From NCBI GenBank assembly GCA_937981585.1, contig CALJOA010000055.1:1-46699 (forward strand): a stretch of 46,699 nt of DNA. The letters are read 5' to 3'. The stretch is from an uncultured Pirellulaceae bacterium. GTDB lineage: Bacteria; Planctomycetota; Planctomycetia; Pirellulales; Pirellulaceae. The first letter of the stretch is position 1. Every line of letters begins with the position of its first letter. The notes under the pieces are model-generated. The model did no database searches. It had not been told where the DNA came from and saw only the letters and a program-made list of their open reading frames with translations. The translations under genes were made by a program, and so were the position numbers. Of the stretch, positions 1-8,741 are shown piece by piece.

Positions 1-308
1 GGCACAAGTGATTGACGTGGCATCAATGAATTATTGTTGCCGTTTGGATAAGAAGCTTGAGAATAGGGTGAATTGGCTTGTGCGATATTTGGATTGGGAA
101 ATCCGTTGGGATTGATTGAGGCATTGGGACCAACCATGGCACTGCCAGGATTGATCATCACGTTGTTTGGATTGACCTGGTTGGCCGAAGCATGTTCGGA
201 CAAGAAGTTGGAGAACCTCGGTGTCAACGTATAGGTCTCGACGAGATTCAACTGGATCCCAATAAAGATCAAGACGAATCCCATTGCCATAATTGAAGTG
301 CGTCGCAT
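1..308 (-). CDS. N-terminal part of a membrane-anchored Asn/Pro-rich protein (runs off the window)
   Basis: The reading frame starts at an ATG at 308 and stays open to the window edge (102 full codons), so this is the first part of a longer protein. It begins with two arginines and then a hydrophobic stretch at about residues 5-22, which looks like a signal anchor or single membrane helix. From about residue 40 the chain is rich in Asn, Pro, Ser and Gln (for example NPNNV, NPNGFPNPN), so it is probably a disordered region outside the cytoplasm. No domain is recognisable in the visible part. It is transcribed divergently from the acyltransferase fusion gene, with about 480 bp between them. The overlapping open frame at 31-369 is out of frame with it and lacks the signal-anchor pattern. 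Confidence 0.6.
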   Translation of the reverse strand, partial: MRRTSIMAMGFVLIFIGIQLNLVETYTLTPRFSNFLSEHASANQVNPNNVMINPGSAMVGPNASINPNGFPNPNIAQANSPYSQASYPNGNNNSLMPRQSLV

Positions 309-787
309 TGCTTTTTCCGATCGAAGAATATTCAGAGGACTCTGCTAAGCGACTTGAACTCCCTTTCAAATATCACTCATGGTTGGTTGGGTGGCGTCAC
401 CACCCTAATTGGTTATCGTTTGCGTCATGTTTTCTACTTGAGTGCTGCAACGACAATTGCTGGCAACTGTGCAATCGAGTACCGCATCTATCGATTCTTC
501 TGACAACTCGAATTTCAACGAGTAAAACGGGCGCAAGTCGCAATCAACTCGCGCTTCAATAACTCGCCATCAACAACTTCGATTCGATTGAGAAACCGAC
601 GATTGAGCTAACAAAGAAGGGCTTTTGCAGCCGTTGAGACGACCAAGAAAAAAGTGGCTTGGTAAAGTTCGACACTGGTAGCGATTATTTCTGTAAATCT
701 CGTTATCCTTATCCTCTCGTTATCCTTATCCTTTACGGTTTGCAATGTGCTACCACTGAAGACGCTTTCACAAAGCCATTGAAACAC
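309..787. other. Divergent intergenic region with a tandem repeat
   Basis: No convincing gene lies here. The only clear structure is an exact 17-bp tandem repeat, TCTCGTTATCCTTATCC, at 698-714 and 715-731, ending 56 bp before the ATG of the downstream fusion gene. The region must hold the promoters of both divergent genes, but I see no strong sigma-70 box. Confidence 0.4.
698..731. repeat. Exact tandem repeat of a 17-bp unit
   Basis: Two perfect adjacent copies of TCTCGTTATCCTTATCC lie upstream of the LplT-PlsC-Aas fusion gene. Adjacent identical copies close to a start codon can be paired operator half-sites or simple slippage products; the sequence alone does not decide. Confidence 0.8.
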
Positions 788-3700
788 ATGAACTCTGAAT
801 CGAATCCGCAAGACATCGACGGTGAACAAGCGATGGCTGGACCAACAGACGGCGACACCACGACCGTTGGCAGTGGAAAACTGAGGTCGCCCGCGTTTCA
901 GGGTTTGCTTTGGACACAGTGGTTGACTTCGATCAACGACAATGTATTTCGCTGGTTCGTGATCGGAGTTGGCAAAGACCAATTCGCTCCCGAGTACCAG
1001 GCGTTCTTACTGATCGTCGGCTCGGCTTTCTTCATCGTGCCTTACATCATTTTCAGTTCGGTCGCGGGCTGGCTGGGCGATCGGTTTGAGAAAAGCAAAG
1101 TCATCATCGGCTGTAAGGTCGCAGAGATCGTGATAATGACGATTGGCGTTTTCTCGGTGACTTTGATGGGCAAGCCCAGTCCTTCGGTCGCGGTGGACCC
1201 GTCGATGCTCCAAGTCCTAGCGGCAGTGGACCCGTTCTTCTACCTGCTTCTGGCGGCGGTATTCCTGATGGGGCTGCAAAGCGCACTTTTTGCCCCGGCC
1301 AAAATGGGGACGATACCGGAACTCTTAACCGAAAAGAACATTGCGGCGGGCAATGGGATTTTTAACCTAGCGACGCTTTCAGCAACCGTGATAGGAATGG
1401 CGCTTGGCGGTTGGCTGTCTGACATTACCAATCGAGGACTGGATAAAGTCTGGATCGCGGCTGTCGTACTGATCGGGATCGCGATCGTTGGAACGATGCT
1501 CAGCTTCCTCGTTCGCTCGCTTCCGGCGGCCAATCGTTTTGCCAAGTTTCCGGCTACCATCGTGGGCGAGGCAATTCGCGACATCCGCTTGTTGTTCAGC
1601 TACAAGTTTCTTTTTCGCATCGCACTGGGCATTGCTTTCTTCTGGTCGATCGCCGCGTTCGCCCAGCTGAATATCGACTTCTTTTCTGAAGAGAGTGGCG
1701 GATTCCTGGAGTCACACCGCACGCCGCTGTTGATCGCGGTTGTGATGGGCATCGGGCTGGGCTCTGTTCTGGCGGGAGTTATTTCGGCGGGCCGGATCGA
1801 ACTGGGGCTGGTGCCAATCGGCGCAATCGGATTGGCGATTTTCGCGGTTCTGCTTTACTTCTCCCCGGAAGGATTCATCGACGCAAATTTGTTTAGCTGG
1901 CAGAAGATTGTGGTTTGCTTGCTCTTGGTGGGGCTAGGCATGAGCGCCGGTATCTTTGATGTCCCGCTGGCTTCTTATCTGCAACACAACAGCCCGATTG
2001 AAACTCGTGGTTCATTGCTGTCCGCCACCAACTGCATTGCGTTCAGCGGCATCCTGTTGATGTTCGGAGTGCTTTCGTTTTGCCGAAGCCCAACGATTGA
2101 AGGTCCGCTCTCTAGCCTCTCATCAAAACTGTCGGCTTCGAAGATTTCGCCAGAAGACAAAACAAAACTCGAGGCGCTGATCAAAGATTTTGAGTCGACG
2201 CCGATTTCCGACGACACGTCCAATGTGGCTGCGTATGTCGAAAAAGCCGAAGCCTCGATCAAAGACATCGCTCTTTCCGAATTGGTGCTGGTCGATGCTC
2301 GTCGGCGTCGTGAAGCCGAGAAACCATACTCGCTGGACCAGTATCGAAAGGAATTTGCCCCCGACCCAACGCTAACGATCACGCCGGAAATGGAACGCGA
2401 GCAGTTCAACACCGGCCAGAAGATCAAGCAGTCGATTTCTCAAAGCGGAAAACTGCCTCGGTTCAGCTCGCGGCAGATCTTTCTGCTGATGGGACTTTGC
2501 ACAATCCCCGTTGTCTTTTACTCGCTGTTTCGATTGATCAAACCAACGGTTCGATTGCTGTTCCTGATGGGACTGTCACTGTTATATAAGATCAAGGTAA
2601 CCGGCACCGAAAACCTTCCTGACAAAGGACCGGCGATGGTGGTAGCCAATCACTCGTCATGGCTCGATGGAGTCATCATGCTGGTGCTGGTTCCTCGCCT
2701 GCCACGAGTCATCGCGTGGGCTGGCAACTTCAAAAGCAAAATAATGAAGAAGTGGGCGGACTTCTGCGGAATCATCTTGATTACCGGCGGTCCGAAATCG
2801 ATTCGAAAAGGATTGCAGACCGCCCGCGACGTTCTCGACGACGGCGGGGTTGTGGCTTTGTTTCCCGAAGGCGGATTGTCGCGAGAAAACCAAGTCAAAA
2901 CATTCAAGCCGGGGCTGACCAAGATTCTCGACAGCGAAAAACCCGTCCCGGTCGTCCCCGTTTACTTTGACGAAATCTGGGGCAGCATCTTCAGCTATTC
3001 CGAAGGCAAAGCATTCCTCAAACGCCCTCGGCGATGGCGACAACCGATATCGGTTCACATTGGAGAACCGATTGAAAACCCTGATACAATATTTTCGATT
3101 CGACAAGGTGTTCAGGAATTGAGTACACGTACCATGGAAAACCACTCTGGGAAATTCATCTCGCCTGCGGCGGCGTTCGTAGCAAGTTGCAAGAAGGCCA
3201 AGTTCCGATCAAAAATCGGCGATTCGATGAAGCAGGAAGAGACCGGTGGCAAACTGCTCACCCGTGCCCTGGTGCTTCGTAAGCTTCTCCGCAAGTTCGT
3301 CCTCGACGACGATGAAACCAACGTAGCCGTCCTTATTCCGCCAACCGTCGGAGGCGCGATCGTCAACGTCGCGCTGGCCCTCGACAGGCGCGTAGCGGTC
3401 AACTTGAACTATTCGCTTTCACAGGACTTGATCAGCCACTGTGTCAAAGACGCGAATATCAAAACAATTTTGACGACCAAAAAAGTCGCCGACAAATTCA
3501 ACTTTGAATTCGACTGCAAGGTCTTCTATCTCGATGACTTAAAAGAGAAGGTGACTGGCGGCGACAAAGCGATCGGTGCGATTCAAGCCTTCGCAGTCCC
3601 CGGATTCATGCTTACCCGGATGCTTGGCTTGAACAAGACCAAGCCCGAAGATCTCCTGACGGTCGTGTTCACTTCCGGTTCCACCGGCGTTCCCAAAGGC

Positions 3701-4753
3701 GTCATGCTCTCCCAGGCCAACGTTGTCAGCAACGTACAAGGAATCGAAAAGGTCGCCGCGCTGCGTTCATCTGACACCATCGTCGGCATCCTGCCGTTCT
3801 TCCACTCGATGGGATACACGGTGACATTGTGGGTGCCGATGATGACGTCGATCCGCAGCGTCTATCATTTCAATCCGCTCGACTCGAAAATCATCGGCAA
3901 GATCACCGAGCAATTCAAAGGCACGATCATCGTCGCCACCCCGACGTTTCTGCGGTCCTACATGCGTCGTTGCACGCCCGAGCAATTCAAATCGTTGGAC
4001 ATGGTGATCGCTGGCGCAGAACGACTGCCGCCCGAAATCTGCGAGGAGTTCGAACAGAAGTTTGGCGTGCGGCCAGTCGAAGGCTACGGAACAACTGAAC
4101 TTTCGCCCGTCGCCGCGGTTAACATTCCGTACTCGCGCCAGTCCGGCAAGAAATTTCAAATCGATGCCAAAGAGGGAACCGTCGGGCGGCCAATGCCAAA
4201 CGTCGCCGCTCGCGTGACTGACCTCGATTCGGGGGAACAGCTCGGGCCCAACCAGCCGGGAATGCTTTGGATCAAAGGACCCAACGTGATGCTCGGCTAC
4301 ATGAACAAACCCGAGGCGACCGCTGAGGTCCTTGTCGACGGCTGGTACAAAACTGGCGATGTCGCGATCATCGACGATGATGGATTCATCAAGATCACGG
4401 GACGTATGAGCCGGTTTTCGAAAATCGGTGGCGAAATGGTTCCGCATCTCAAGATCGAAGAAGTCCTGTCCAAGTTTCTCGACACGACTCCCGACGACGA
4501 TTCGGATGACCATCTGGCATGTGCTGTAACTGCGGTACCCAGTGAGAAGAAAGGCGAACGGCTGGTTGTGTTGTACGCCAAAACGCAAAAGTCGGTCGAC
4601 GAAATGCGTGAAGCACTCAAGGAAGACGGACTACCGAACATTTTCATCCCTTCAGCAGACAGCTTCTTCGAGGTCGAAAGCCTGCCGATTCTCGGGACTG
4701 GCAAGCTCGACCTGCGCGGCATCAAGGATCTGGCGCTCGAAAAGTGCAAATGA
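788..4753 (+). CDS. Trifunctional fusion: LplT-like MFS transporter + PlsC-type acyltransferase + Aas-type acyl-ACP/CoA synthetase
   Basis: This 1321-residue protein joins three functions for lysophospholipid re-acylation at the inner membrane. Residues about 30-560 form an MFS transporter of the LplT type, with a long hydrophilic insert before the last helices. Next comes a PlsC-type acyltransferase with the H-x4-D motif in NHSSWLD (residues 621-627) and FPEGG (692-696). The C-terminal half is an AMP-forming acyl-activating enzyme with TSGSTGVPKG (from 962), GYGTTE (1099), a YKTGD segment and the late catalytic lysine in GTGK (K1306). In E. coli LplT and Aas are separate proteins that import 2-acyl-lysophospholipid and re-acylate it; here they are one chain. 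I chose the ATG at 788: an upstream TTG at 659 would add a poor 43-residue leader that crosses a tandem repeat. The 3' end overlaps the convergent ATP-grasp gene by 32 bp. Confidence 0.9.
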   Translation: MNSESNPQDIDGEQAMAGPTDGDTTTVGSGKLRSPAFQGLLWTQWLTSINDNVFRWFVIGVGKDQFAPEYQAFLLIVGSAFFIVPYIIFSSVAGWLGDRFEKSKVIIGCKVAEIVIMTIGVFSVTLMGKPSPSVAVDPSMLQVLAAVDPFFYLLLAAVFLMGLQSALFAPAKMGTIPELLTEKNIAAGNGIFNLATLSATVIGMALGGWLSDITNRGLDKVWIAAVVLIGIAIVGTMLSFLVRSLPAANRFAKFPATIVGEAIRDIRLLFSYKFLFRIALGIAFFWSIAAFAQLNIDFFSEESGGFLESHRTPLLIAVVMGIGLGSVLAGVISAGRIELGLVPIGAIGLAIFAVLLYFSPEGFIDANLFSWQKIVVCLLLVGLGMSAGIFDVPLASYLQHNSPIETRGSLLSATNCIAFSGILLMFGVLSFCRSPTIEGPLSSLSSKLSASKISPEDKTKLEALIKDFESTPISDDTSNVAAYVEKAEASIKDIALSELVLVDARRRREAEKPYSLDQYRKEFAPDPTLTITPEMEREQFNTGQKIKQSISQSGKLPRFSSRQIFLLMGLCTIPVVFYSLFRLIKPTVRLLFLMGLSLLYKIKVTGTENLPDKGPAMVVANHSSWLDGVIMLVLVPRLPRVIAWAGNFKSKIMKKWADFCGIILITGGPKSIRKGLQTARDVLDDGGVVALFPEGGLSRENQVKTFKPGLTKILDSEKPVPVVPVYFDEIWGSIFSYSEGKAFLKRPRRWRQPISVHIGEPIENPDTIFSIRQGVQELSTRTMENHSGKFISPAAAFVASCKKAKFRSKIGDSMKQEETGGKLLTRALVLRKLLRKFVLDDDETNVAVLIPPTVGGAIVNVALALDRRVAVNLNYSLSQDLISHCVKDANIKTILTTKKVADKFNFEFDCKVFYLDDLKEKVTGGDKAIGAIQAFAVPGFMLTRMLGLNKTKPEDLLTVVFTSGSTGVPKGVMLSQANVVSNVQGIEKVAALRSSDTIVGILPFFHSMGYTVTLWVPMMTSIRSVYHFNPLDSKIIGKITEQFKGTIIVATPTFLRSYMRRCTPEQFKSLDMVIAGAERLPPEICEEFEQKFGVRPVEGYGTTELSPVAAVNIPYSRQSGKKFQIDAKEGTVGRPMPNVAARVTDLDSGEQLGPNQPGMLWIKGPNVMLGYMNKPEATAEVLVDGWYKTGDVAIIDDDGFIKITGRMSRFSKIGGEMVPHLKIEEVLSKFLDTTPDDDSDDHLACAVTAVPSEKKGERLVVLYAKTQKSVDEMREALKEDGLPNIFIPSADSFFEVESLPILGTGKLDLRGIKDLALEKCK

Positions 4754-5924
4754 CATCCGAGTTGGTCACCGGACGAATCGCTTGATCGATCATCCGCATC
4801 GCCAAGTTGCGACCAATCAATTCTGGATGAGCTGCGCCTGGAGATCCTTGGGGCGTTGGAGATTCCTGAGCCGTTTGGGCGCTAGCCTCCGTTGTGCCAC
4901 CGGAAGCGGGGCTAGCGCCCAAACGGCTAGTCAGTTCGCCAGAACTTTGGGCTTTCCATTGTGCGCTTTGACCATACACCTCCGTCAACCGCGAGTACGA
5001 CATCGTCAGTCGCGGGTTGATCTCAATAAGACGATCATCGCAGGCGTTGTCAGAATCGGAAATCACCAAGTCCAACCCGATGTAACCTTTCGTCTTGGGA
5101 AGTAGCCGAAGAACATCGCAAACCAGCGCTACGGCGCGACGGGAAAGACCTTCTGGGATCGGATATTTGGCTCCGACGTAGTGGCCACCCAACACGGTTT
5201 GAGTCCCACCATCGGTTCCCGCTCCCTCAAACAACTGAACTGTTGGAGTCAACACTTCGCATTGATCGCCGCCACACAAAACCGAAACGCTGACGGCTGT
5301 CCCGGGCACAAACTCTTCCAACCGGTACAGATCGTTTGAACGCGAAAGTGGTGAATTGAAACTGGACCAATTCTCGATCAAAAATATTTCTTCGCTTCCC
5401 GCGCCATCGACCGGCTTGAGCACAGCAGGAAACTCAACTGGAGCTTCGGCGACTTGATCGAGAAAACTTTGATAGTTGAGTCCTCGCGGAAACTGCGTGA
5501 AGCCTTTCGATTCCAAATGCTCAAACAACTCAGATTTATTGCTCGCCAATTGGGTAAACTTCAGATCCGGATTAAGTAGCTTACGCTTGACCGGCTCGAG
5601 CCAGTTTAAACATCGAGTCAAAATTGAATCTGTCTCAGGCGCAATCACCAAAACCCAATCTGCCTCCATAGCCAACTCAAGTAGCAGATTCGGCAGATCG
5701 TCGTCACCGACTTCATGAAGCGTCAGACCGGTTAGAGGAGCAACGGCACTTGGTAGTCGTGAATCGATCAGCGCAGTGACCTCCAGCCTGCCAGCGGTCA
5801 GATCTGCGGCGATAGCATTTAGCATCTGGCAACCCTGATGTTGGATTGGGCAGTCGGATGCAGGAGTTGCGCCGTCGTACCATAATCCACCTGAGTTCAA
5901 CCATTCAAATATCAATATGCTCAT
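4722..5924 (-). CDS. ATP-grasp ligase, MfnD/tyramine-glutamate ligase-like (methanofuran synthesis)
   Basis: A 400-residue protein whose N-terminus, MSILIFEWLNSGGL, matches the opening seen in ATP-grasp proteins of the MfnD type and in the ATP-grasp genes that accompany methylotroph C1 clusters. MfnD joins glutamate to tyramine in methanofuran synthesis. The central part has an ATP-grasp pattern: AVLKPVDGAGSEEIFLI (binding lysine), RLEEFVPG, and the Mg-binding end IEINPRLTMSYS. The exact substrate is inferred from family and context; an fhcB homologue lies at 40.4-41.7 kb. Residues about 333-352 are encoded by a perfect palindromic repeat (4869-4928), giving a Ser/Thr/Ala-rich insertion near the C-terminus. 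The gene converges with the Aas fusion and overlaps its last 32 bp. Confidence 0.7.
   Translation of the reverse strand: MSILIFEWLNSGGLWYDGATPASDCPIQHQGCQMLNAIAADLTAGRLEVTALIDSRLPSAVAPLTGLTLHEVGDDDLPNLLLELAMEADWVLVIAPETDSILTRCLNWLEPVKRKLLNPDLKFTQLASNKSELFEHLESKGFTQFPRGLNYQSFLDQVAEAPVEFPAVLKPVDGAGSEEIFLIENWSSFNSPLSRSNDLYRLEEFVPGTAVSVSVLCGGDQCEVLTPTVQLFEGAGTDGGTQTVLGGHYVGAKYPIPEGLSRRAVALVCDVLRLLPKTKGYIGLDLVISDSDNACDDRLIEINPRLTMSYSRLTEVYGQSAQWKAQSSGELTSRLGASPASGGTTEASAQTAQESPTPQGSPGAAHPELIGRNLAMRMIDQAIRPVTNSDVICTFRAPDP
4869..4928. repeat. REP-like palindrome inside the ATP-grasp gene
   Basis: The left arm AGCCGTTTGGGCGCTAGCC (4869-4887) and its perfect 19-bp inverted copy (4910-4928) flank a 22-bp loop with a small inner CCG/CGG pairing. 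It lies wholly inside the coding frame of the ATP-grasp gene and does not interrupt it. Confidence 0.9.
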
Positions 5925-5999
5925 TTTGGTTCGGCAAACGGGATCGGAAAAAGTCTCAGTTCAAAACACGCACTTGGGATGACTTGGGATGCCAAGCAA

Positions 6000-6028
6000 T
6001 TGATTCGGAAGAGAGGCAAGTCTACAAT
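6000..6028 (+). promoter_or_regulatory. Candidate sigma-70 promoter of the STAS gene
   Basis: TTGATT (6000-6005) and TACAAT (6023-6028) are separated by 17 bp, close to consensus. Transcription would start near 6035, downstream of the ATG at 5979, which supports the GTG at 6117 as the real start of the STAS gene. Confidence 0.45.
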
Positions 6029-6116
6029 CAAACCTGTTCTTTATATAGTCGGGGATGATCGCGGCGAGCGATGGCGACTTTTTGAGCAGAGCAAACATAA
6101 GAATCAGGTAAACACA

Positions 6117-6467
6117 GTGGCTACTTTGTTAACTCGTCAAGAAGAAGACGTTTTGGTCGCTTACTTTCAAGATGTTCGAATCATCGACGAGTCAAGAATA
6201 ACCGATCTTGGTCAGGAGCTGACCGACTTGGTGAGCGATCCCGATAACCAGAAGATTGTCTTGAATTTTCAAAAGGTCAGTTTTATGTCGTCGGCAATGA
6301 TCGGCAAACTGGTATCGTTTGGAAAGAAGTGCGATTCTGCCAAAGTAAGTTTGCGACTGTGTAACATCAACGACAACGTAGATGAGGTCTTCAAACTAAT
6401 GAAGCTCGGTAAAGTCTTCGCGCTTGATGCCGACGAGGAAACCGCGTTGACCAAGATTCACAGTTGA
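6117..6467 (+). CDS. STAS-domain protein (anti-sigma factor antagonist type)
   Basis: A 116-residue single-domain STAS protein. The core reads EEDVLVAYFQDVRIIDESRI, followed by IVLNFQKVSFMSSAMIGKL, where the serines after FM occupy the site that is phosphorylated in SpoIIAA-type antagonists, and it ends with a helix in EVFKLMKLGKVF. Such proteins switch partner proteins by reversible phosphorylation; no anti-sigma kinase gene lies next to it, so the partner is unknown. I chose the GTG at 6117: AGGT lies about 6 bp upstream, a candidate promoter lies just before it, and the length then fits the family. Starting at the ATG at 5979 would add 46 residues with no similarity. A weak hairpin and T-run follow the stop. 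Confidence 0.85.
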   Translation: MATLLTRQEEDVLVAYFQDVRIIDESRITDLGQELTDLVSDPDNQKIVLNFQKVSFMSSAMIGKLVSFGKKCDSAKVSLRLCNINDNVDEVFKLMKLGKVFALDADEETALTKIHS

Positions 6468-6503
6468 ACAGTTTTAGCCGCCCAAGTTTCGTATCGCCAT
6501 AAA

Positions 6504-6540
6504 GTCGAGCGTTTGCTCCTGGGGCGACTTTTTCTTTTGA
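6504..6540 (+). terminator. Possible terminator after the STAS gene
   Basis: AAAGTCG and CGACTTT form a 7-bp stem with a large loop, followed by TTCTTTT. The stem is short, so this is a modest candidate. Confidence 0.4.
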
Positions 6541-6629
6541 AATCCATAGGCGTTTTCATCGAATTGAACACATCCCCAATTCCGTTTTTTTTTAATTTAT
6601 CAGAGTCCAATATTTATTCAGTAATCAAC

Positions 6630-7073
6630 ATGAGTCACAAACACATATCCAGAGTCGAAACCGGGAAAACCAACGGTTGGCAAGTCCGTTTGATGCGAAA
6701 CAAGATCAAGCACTCAAAGTTTTTCTCAATCAAACGCTTTGGCGACATTGATTCAGCGCTAAAAGCTGCGATCGCCTATCGAGATTCACTGTTGTCCTTG
6801 GCCCCACCGAGCGGCCAAGGTGCCGTTGACCTTTCACCGGACGCCGGACTACGACTAGAAATTAATGGTTCTTACAAGGCTTGGGCGGCAAGCTGGGTAG
6901 ATGAAACGGGTCGTCGACGCGCACGGAGGTTCAGCGTTCGAAAGCACGGCAACCTCAAAGCCAAACAGATGGCCCGAAAAGCCCGACAGATGGGCGTTGC
7001 CCGCTTGGACAAACCCCAACCGAAAAAGGAACAGTCGGTTCCGGCTTTTTCAGAGCTTGTTGACCAGGTGTAA
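6630..7073 (+). CDS. AP2-like DNA-binding domain protein
   Basis: A basic protein of 147 residues with two segments that read like bacterial AP2/integrase-type three-strand DNA-binding modules. The first spans about residues 3-58 (HISRVETGKTNGWQVRLMR, KFFSIKRFGD, ALKAAIAYRD). The second, about residues 75-125, has YKAWAASWVDETGRRRARRF, then FSVRKHG and a basic helix. Bacterial AP2 domains usually sit on mobile HNH or integrase proteins, but no nuclease or recombinase part is present here. The ATG at 6630 is preferred: the upstream open extension crosses a poly-T tract and is not domain-like. The target is unknown. The gene converges with the DUF368 gene, with 38 bp between their stops. Confidence 0.65.
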   Translation: MSHKHISRVETGKTNGWQVRLMRNKIKHSKFFSIKRFGDIDSALKAAIAYRDSLLSLAPPSGQGAVDLSPDAGLRLEINGSYKAWAASWVDETGRRRARRFSVRKHGNLKAKQMARKARQMGVARLDKPQPKKEQSVPAFSELVDQV

Positions 7074-7111
7074 CATTTCTGAGTCACTCGGTAAAAACTG
7101 GGCTGATGCAA

Positions 7112-8200
7112 TCAAAGCTCATCGTCACCCTTACCACCGATCAATGACACTCCAATCGTGATCGCAAATCCGATCGCGACCAGACCAAGCGAACTTCCAA
7201 TCTGAGTTGCATCAGGTTGGAACGTTTTGGTAGGCCAATCCTCTTGATCGATTTCAGGCAACGACTCTGCTGTAACAACTTGCCCTTTGACAGTATCTCC
7301 GACCTCCGGCATTTCGCCGATACGAAACGGCCATAAACCGGCGACCGATCCAATCAACAGGCCCATTAGAAATCCGAGCGTCGCCTTTCGGTATCGGCTG
7401 AGAAGAAACTTTAATAGATTCCCGACCAGCACAACGCCAAAAACAACGCCCAACCCAACGGGCAACAACACCCCCATTGCCGGTTCCATCGCAGCCCCCA
7501 CATCTCTCGCCGAGAGCGCGTCCTTGAATTTATCGATCGCGTCAAGAATTGGAACGTACTGTCCCATCAACAGCAGCAAGTAACCTCCCGAAAGGCCTGG
7601 AAGAATCATCGCACTGGCTCCAGCCAATCCGGCGAGAAACAAAGTCAAAAAATTTGATCCCGTCGAACCCACTACGCCTGCGCCCTGCAGGTAAGCCAGC
7701 AACACCATCGCTGCGAACGCCACAATGGCCGCAGCGACCAGACTAGCCGACGCTGGACGAGCCATCTTCCAAACCACCGGCAATCCACCCAGCGTCAATC
7801 CGATGAACAGGCTGTACATCACCCAGCGATGATCGATAACCAGATCCTTCAGCGTGCCAGCCAAAAACAAAATTCCGATTCCGGCCGCCGCTACCACGCA
7901 GCCAAGCGTCAACAATGAGCTAAAACGAAACTTCAGCCGAGTTACATCGGACAGCGAATCGATAAACTTCGGATAGATTCCGGCGGCCAATAACATTGTT
8001 CCCCCACTGATTCCGGGAACCAGATTGGCCAAACCCATCAGGAATCCACCAAACGCGGAACGGGTGATTAGCGTTGGCGTCGAGATCTCCAATGAGCGTT
8101 CTGAATTGGCGCGCTGTTCCGAATCGGTAACGGGACTCTGATAAGGATTTGCATCGGGATCACTATTGTCAGTTTGCGTCATGCTCGCTCGCTTGTTCAT
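7112..8200 (-). CDS. popT: DUF368 membrane protein, probable polyprenyl-phosphate transporter (PopT family)
   Basis: A 362-residue multi-pass membrane protein. After a hydrophilic leader with the planctomycete motif NPYQSP, the chain shows the DUF368 signature GLANLVPGISGGTMLLAAG and a second related motif, ASAMILPGLSGGYLLLLMG, later in the chain, which suggests an internally repeated fold. DUF368 proteins have been shown to carry undecaprenyl phosphate back across the cytoplasmic membrane for envelope polymer synthesis; that role is taken from the family. An in-frame ATG at 8182 is an alternative start. The gene is divergent from ispE, whose pathway makes the isoprenoid units of the lipid it would carry. 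Confidence 0.85.
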   Translation of the reverse strand: MNKRASMTQTDNSDPDANPYQSPVTDSEQRANSERSLEISTPTLITRSAFGGFLMGLANLVPGISGGTMLLAAGIYPKFIDSLSDVTRLKFRFSSLLTLGCVVAAAGIGILFLAGTLKDLVIDHRWVMYSLFIGLTLGGLPVVWKMARPASASLVAAAIVAFAAMVLLAYLQGAGVVGSTGSNFLTLFLAGLAGASAMILPGLSGGYLLLLMGQYVPILDAIDKFKDALSARDVGAAMEPAMGVLLPVGLGVVFGVVLVGNLLKFLLSRYRKATLGFLMGLLIGSVAGLWPFRIGEMPEVGDTVKGQVVTAESLPEIDQEDWPTKTFQPDATQIGSSLGLVAIGFAITIGVSLIGGKGDDEL

Positions 8201-8741
8201 CGCTTAGTTGTGGATTTTGACCGGGGAATGTTGATTCCACGCCAATACTACACAGAGTACTAGCCCACTGTTGGATCGCTCAAAATAATTCTCTTAATTG
8301 AGTTGTTGTGCCGTTTGTTTTTGGATTCGGCTCCAAGGCAACACAACCCAGGGAACGATTTCTGAATCTTTTCAGCGTCAAAACCACTTGGACCGCGCCT
8401 CCCCATTTACCTGTATCGCCAAAATTCACAGAAATCCTAAACTTCCACTGCCTGTAAATCGTCCAAGCTACGTGTTTCGGTTTCTGAAGCTTCTCCCTAC
8501 TTATGAAATCACAATTAGTAATCTGTGACGACTTTGTTGCTTGGCGGGTTAAGCAAACGCGAACAAGTGCTTGAAATCAAAAACAAATGAACTTGGTTGC
8601 TGGTTAAACGCTCAGACCGTGATAAATTGATGTCCAGAGATGGGAGCCGAATCCGAGGAATTCTTTTCGGGTTGAACTAGGGATAAGTGACGTTGGCAAC
8701 GTCGGCCGATCGACGAGAACGCGATCTTTGTTTGTGGCATC
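8201..8741. other. Divergent intergenic region between popT and ispE
   Basis: 541 bp without a convincing gene. The only sizeable open frame (8298-8528, plus strand, 76 codons) has no domain and no ribosome-binding site. I see a weak promoter-like pair, TTGCTG (8597-8602) and TGATAA (8620-8625) with 17-bp spacing, that could serve ispE, and nothing else definite. Confidence 0.35.

Noticed and set aside
659-787. 43-codon N-terminal extension of the LplT-PlsC-Aas fusion from a TTG
   Set aside because: The extension covers a DNA tandem repeat and gives no sensible leader; the ATG at 788 is just before the transporter domain.
3767-4588. 273-codon open frame on the minus strand inside the Aas-type part of the fusion gene
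   Set aside because: It is antisense to well-conserved synthetase motifs; the open frame follows from codon bias of the real gene and the peptide has no domain-like pattern.
4542-5105. 187-codon plus-strand frame bridging the fusion gene end and the ATP-grasp gene
   Set aside because: It overlaps two well-supported genes in other frames, and the peptide is composed of translation of a palindrome and antisense sequence.
5979-6116. 46-codon N-terminal extension of the STAS protein
   Set aside because: A good promoter (6000-6028) lies inside it and the family is about 115 residues long, so the GTG at 6117 fits better.
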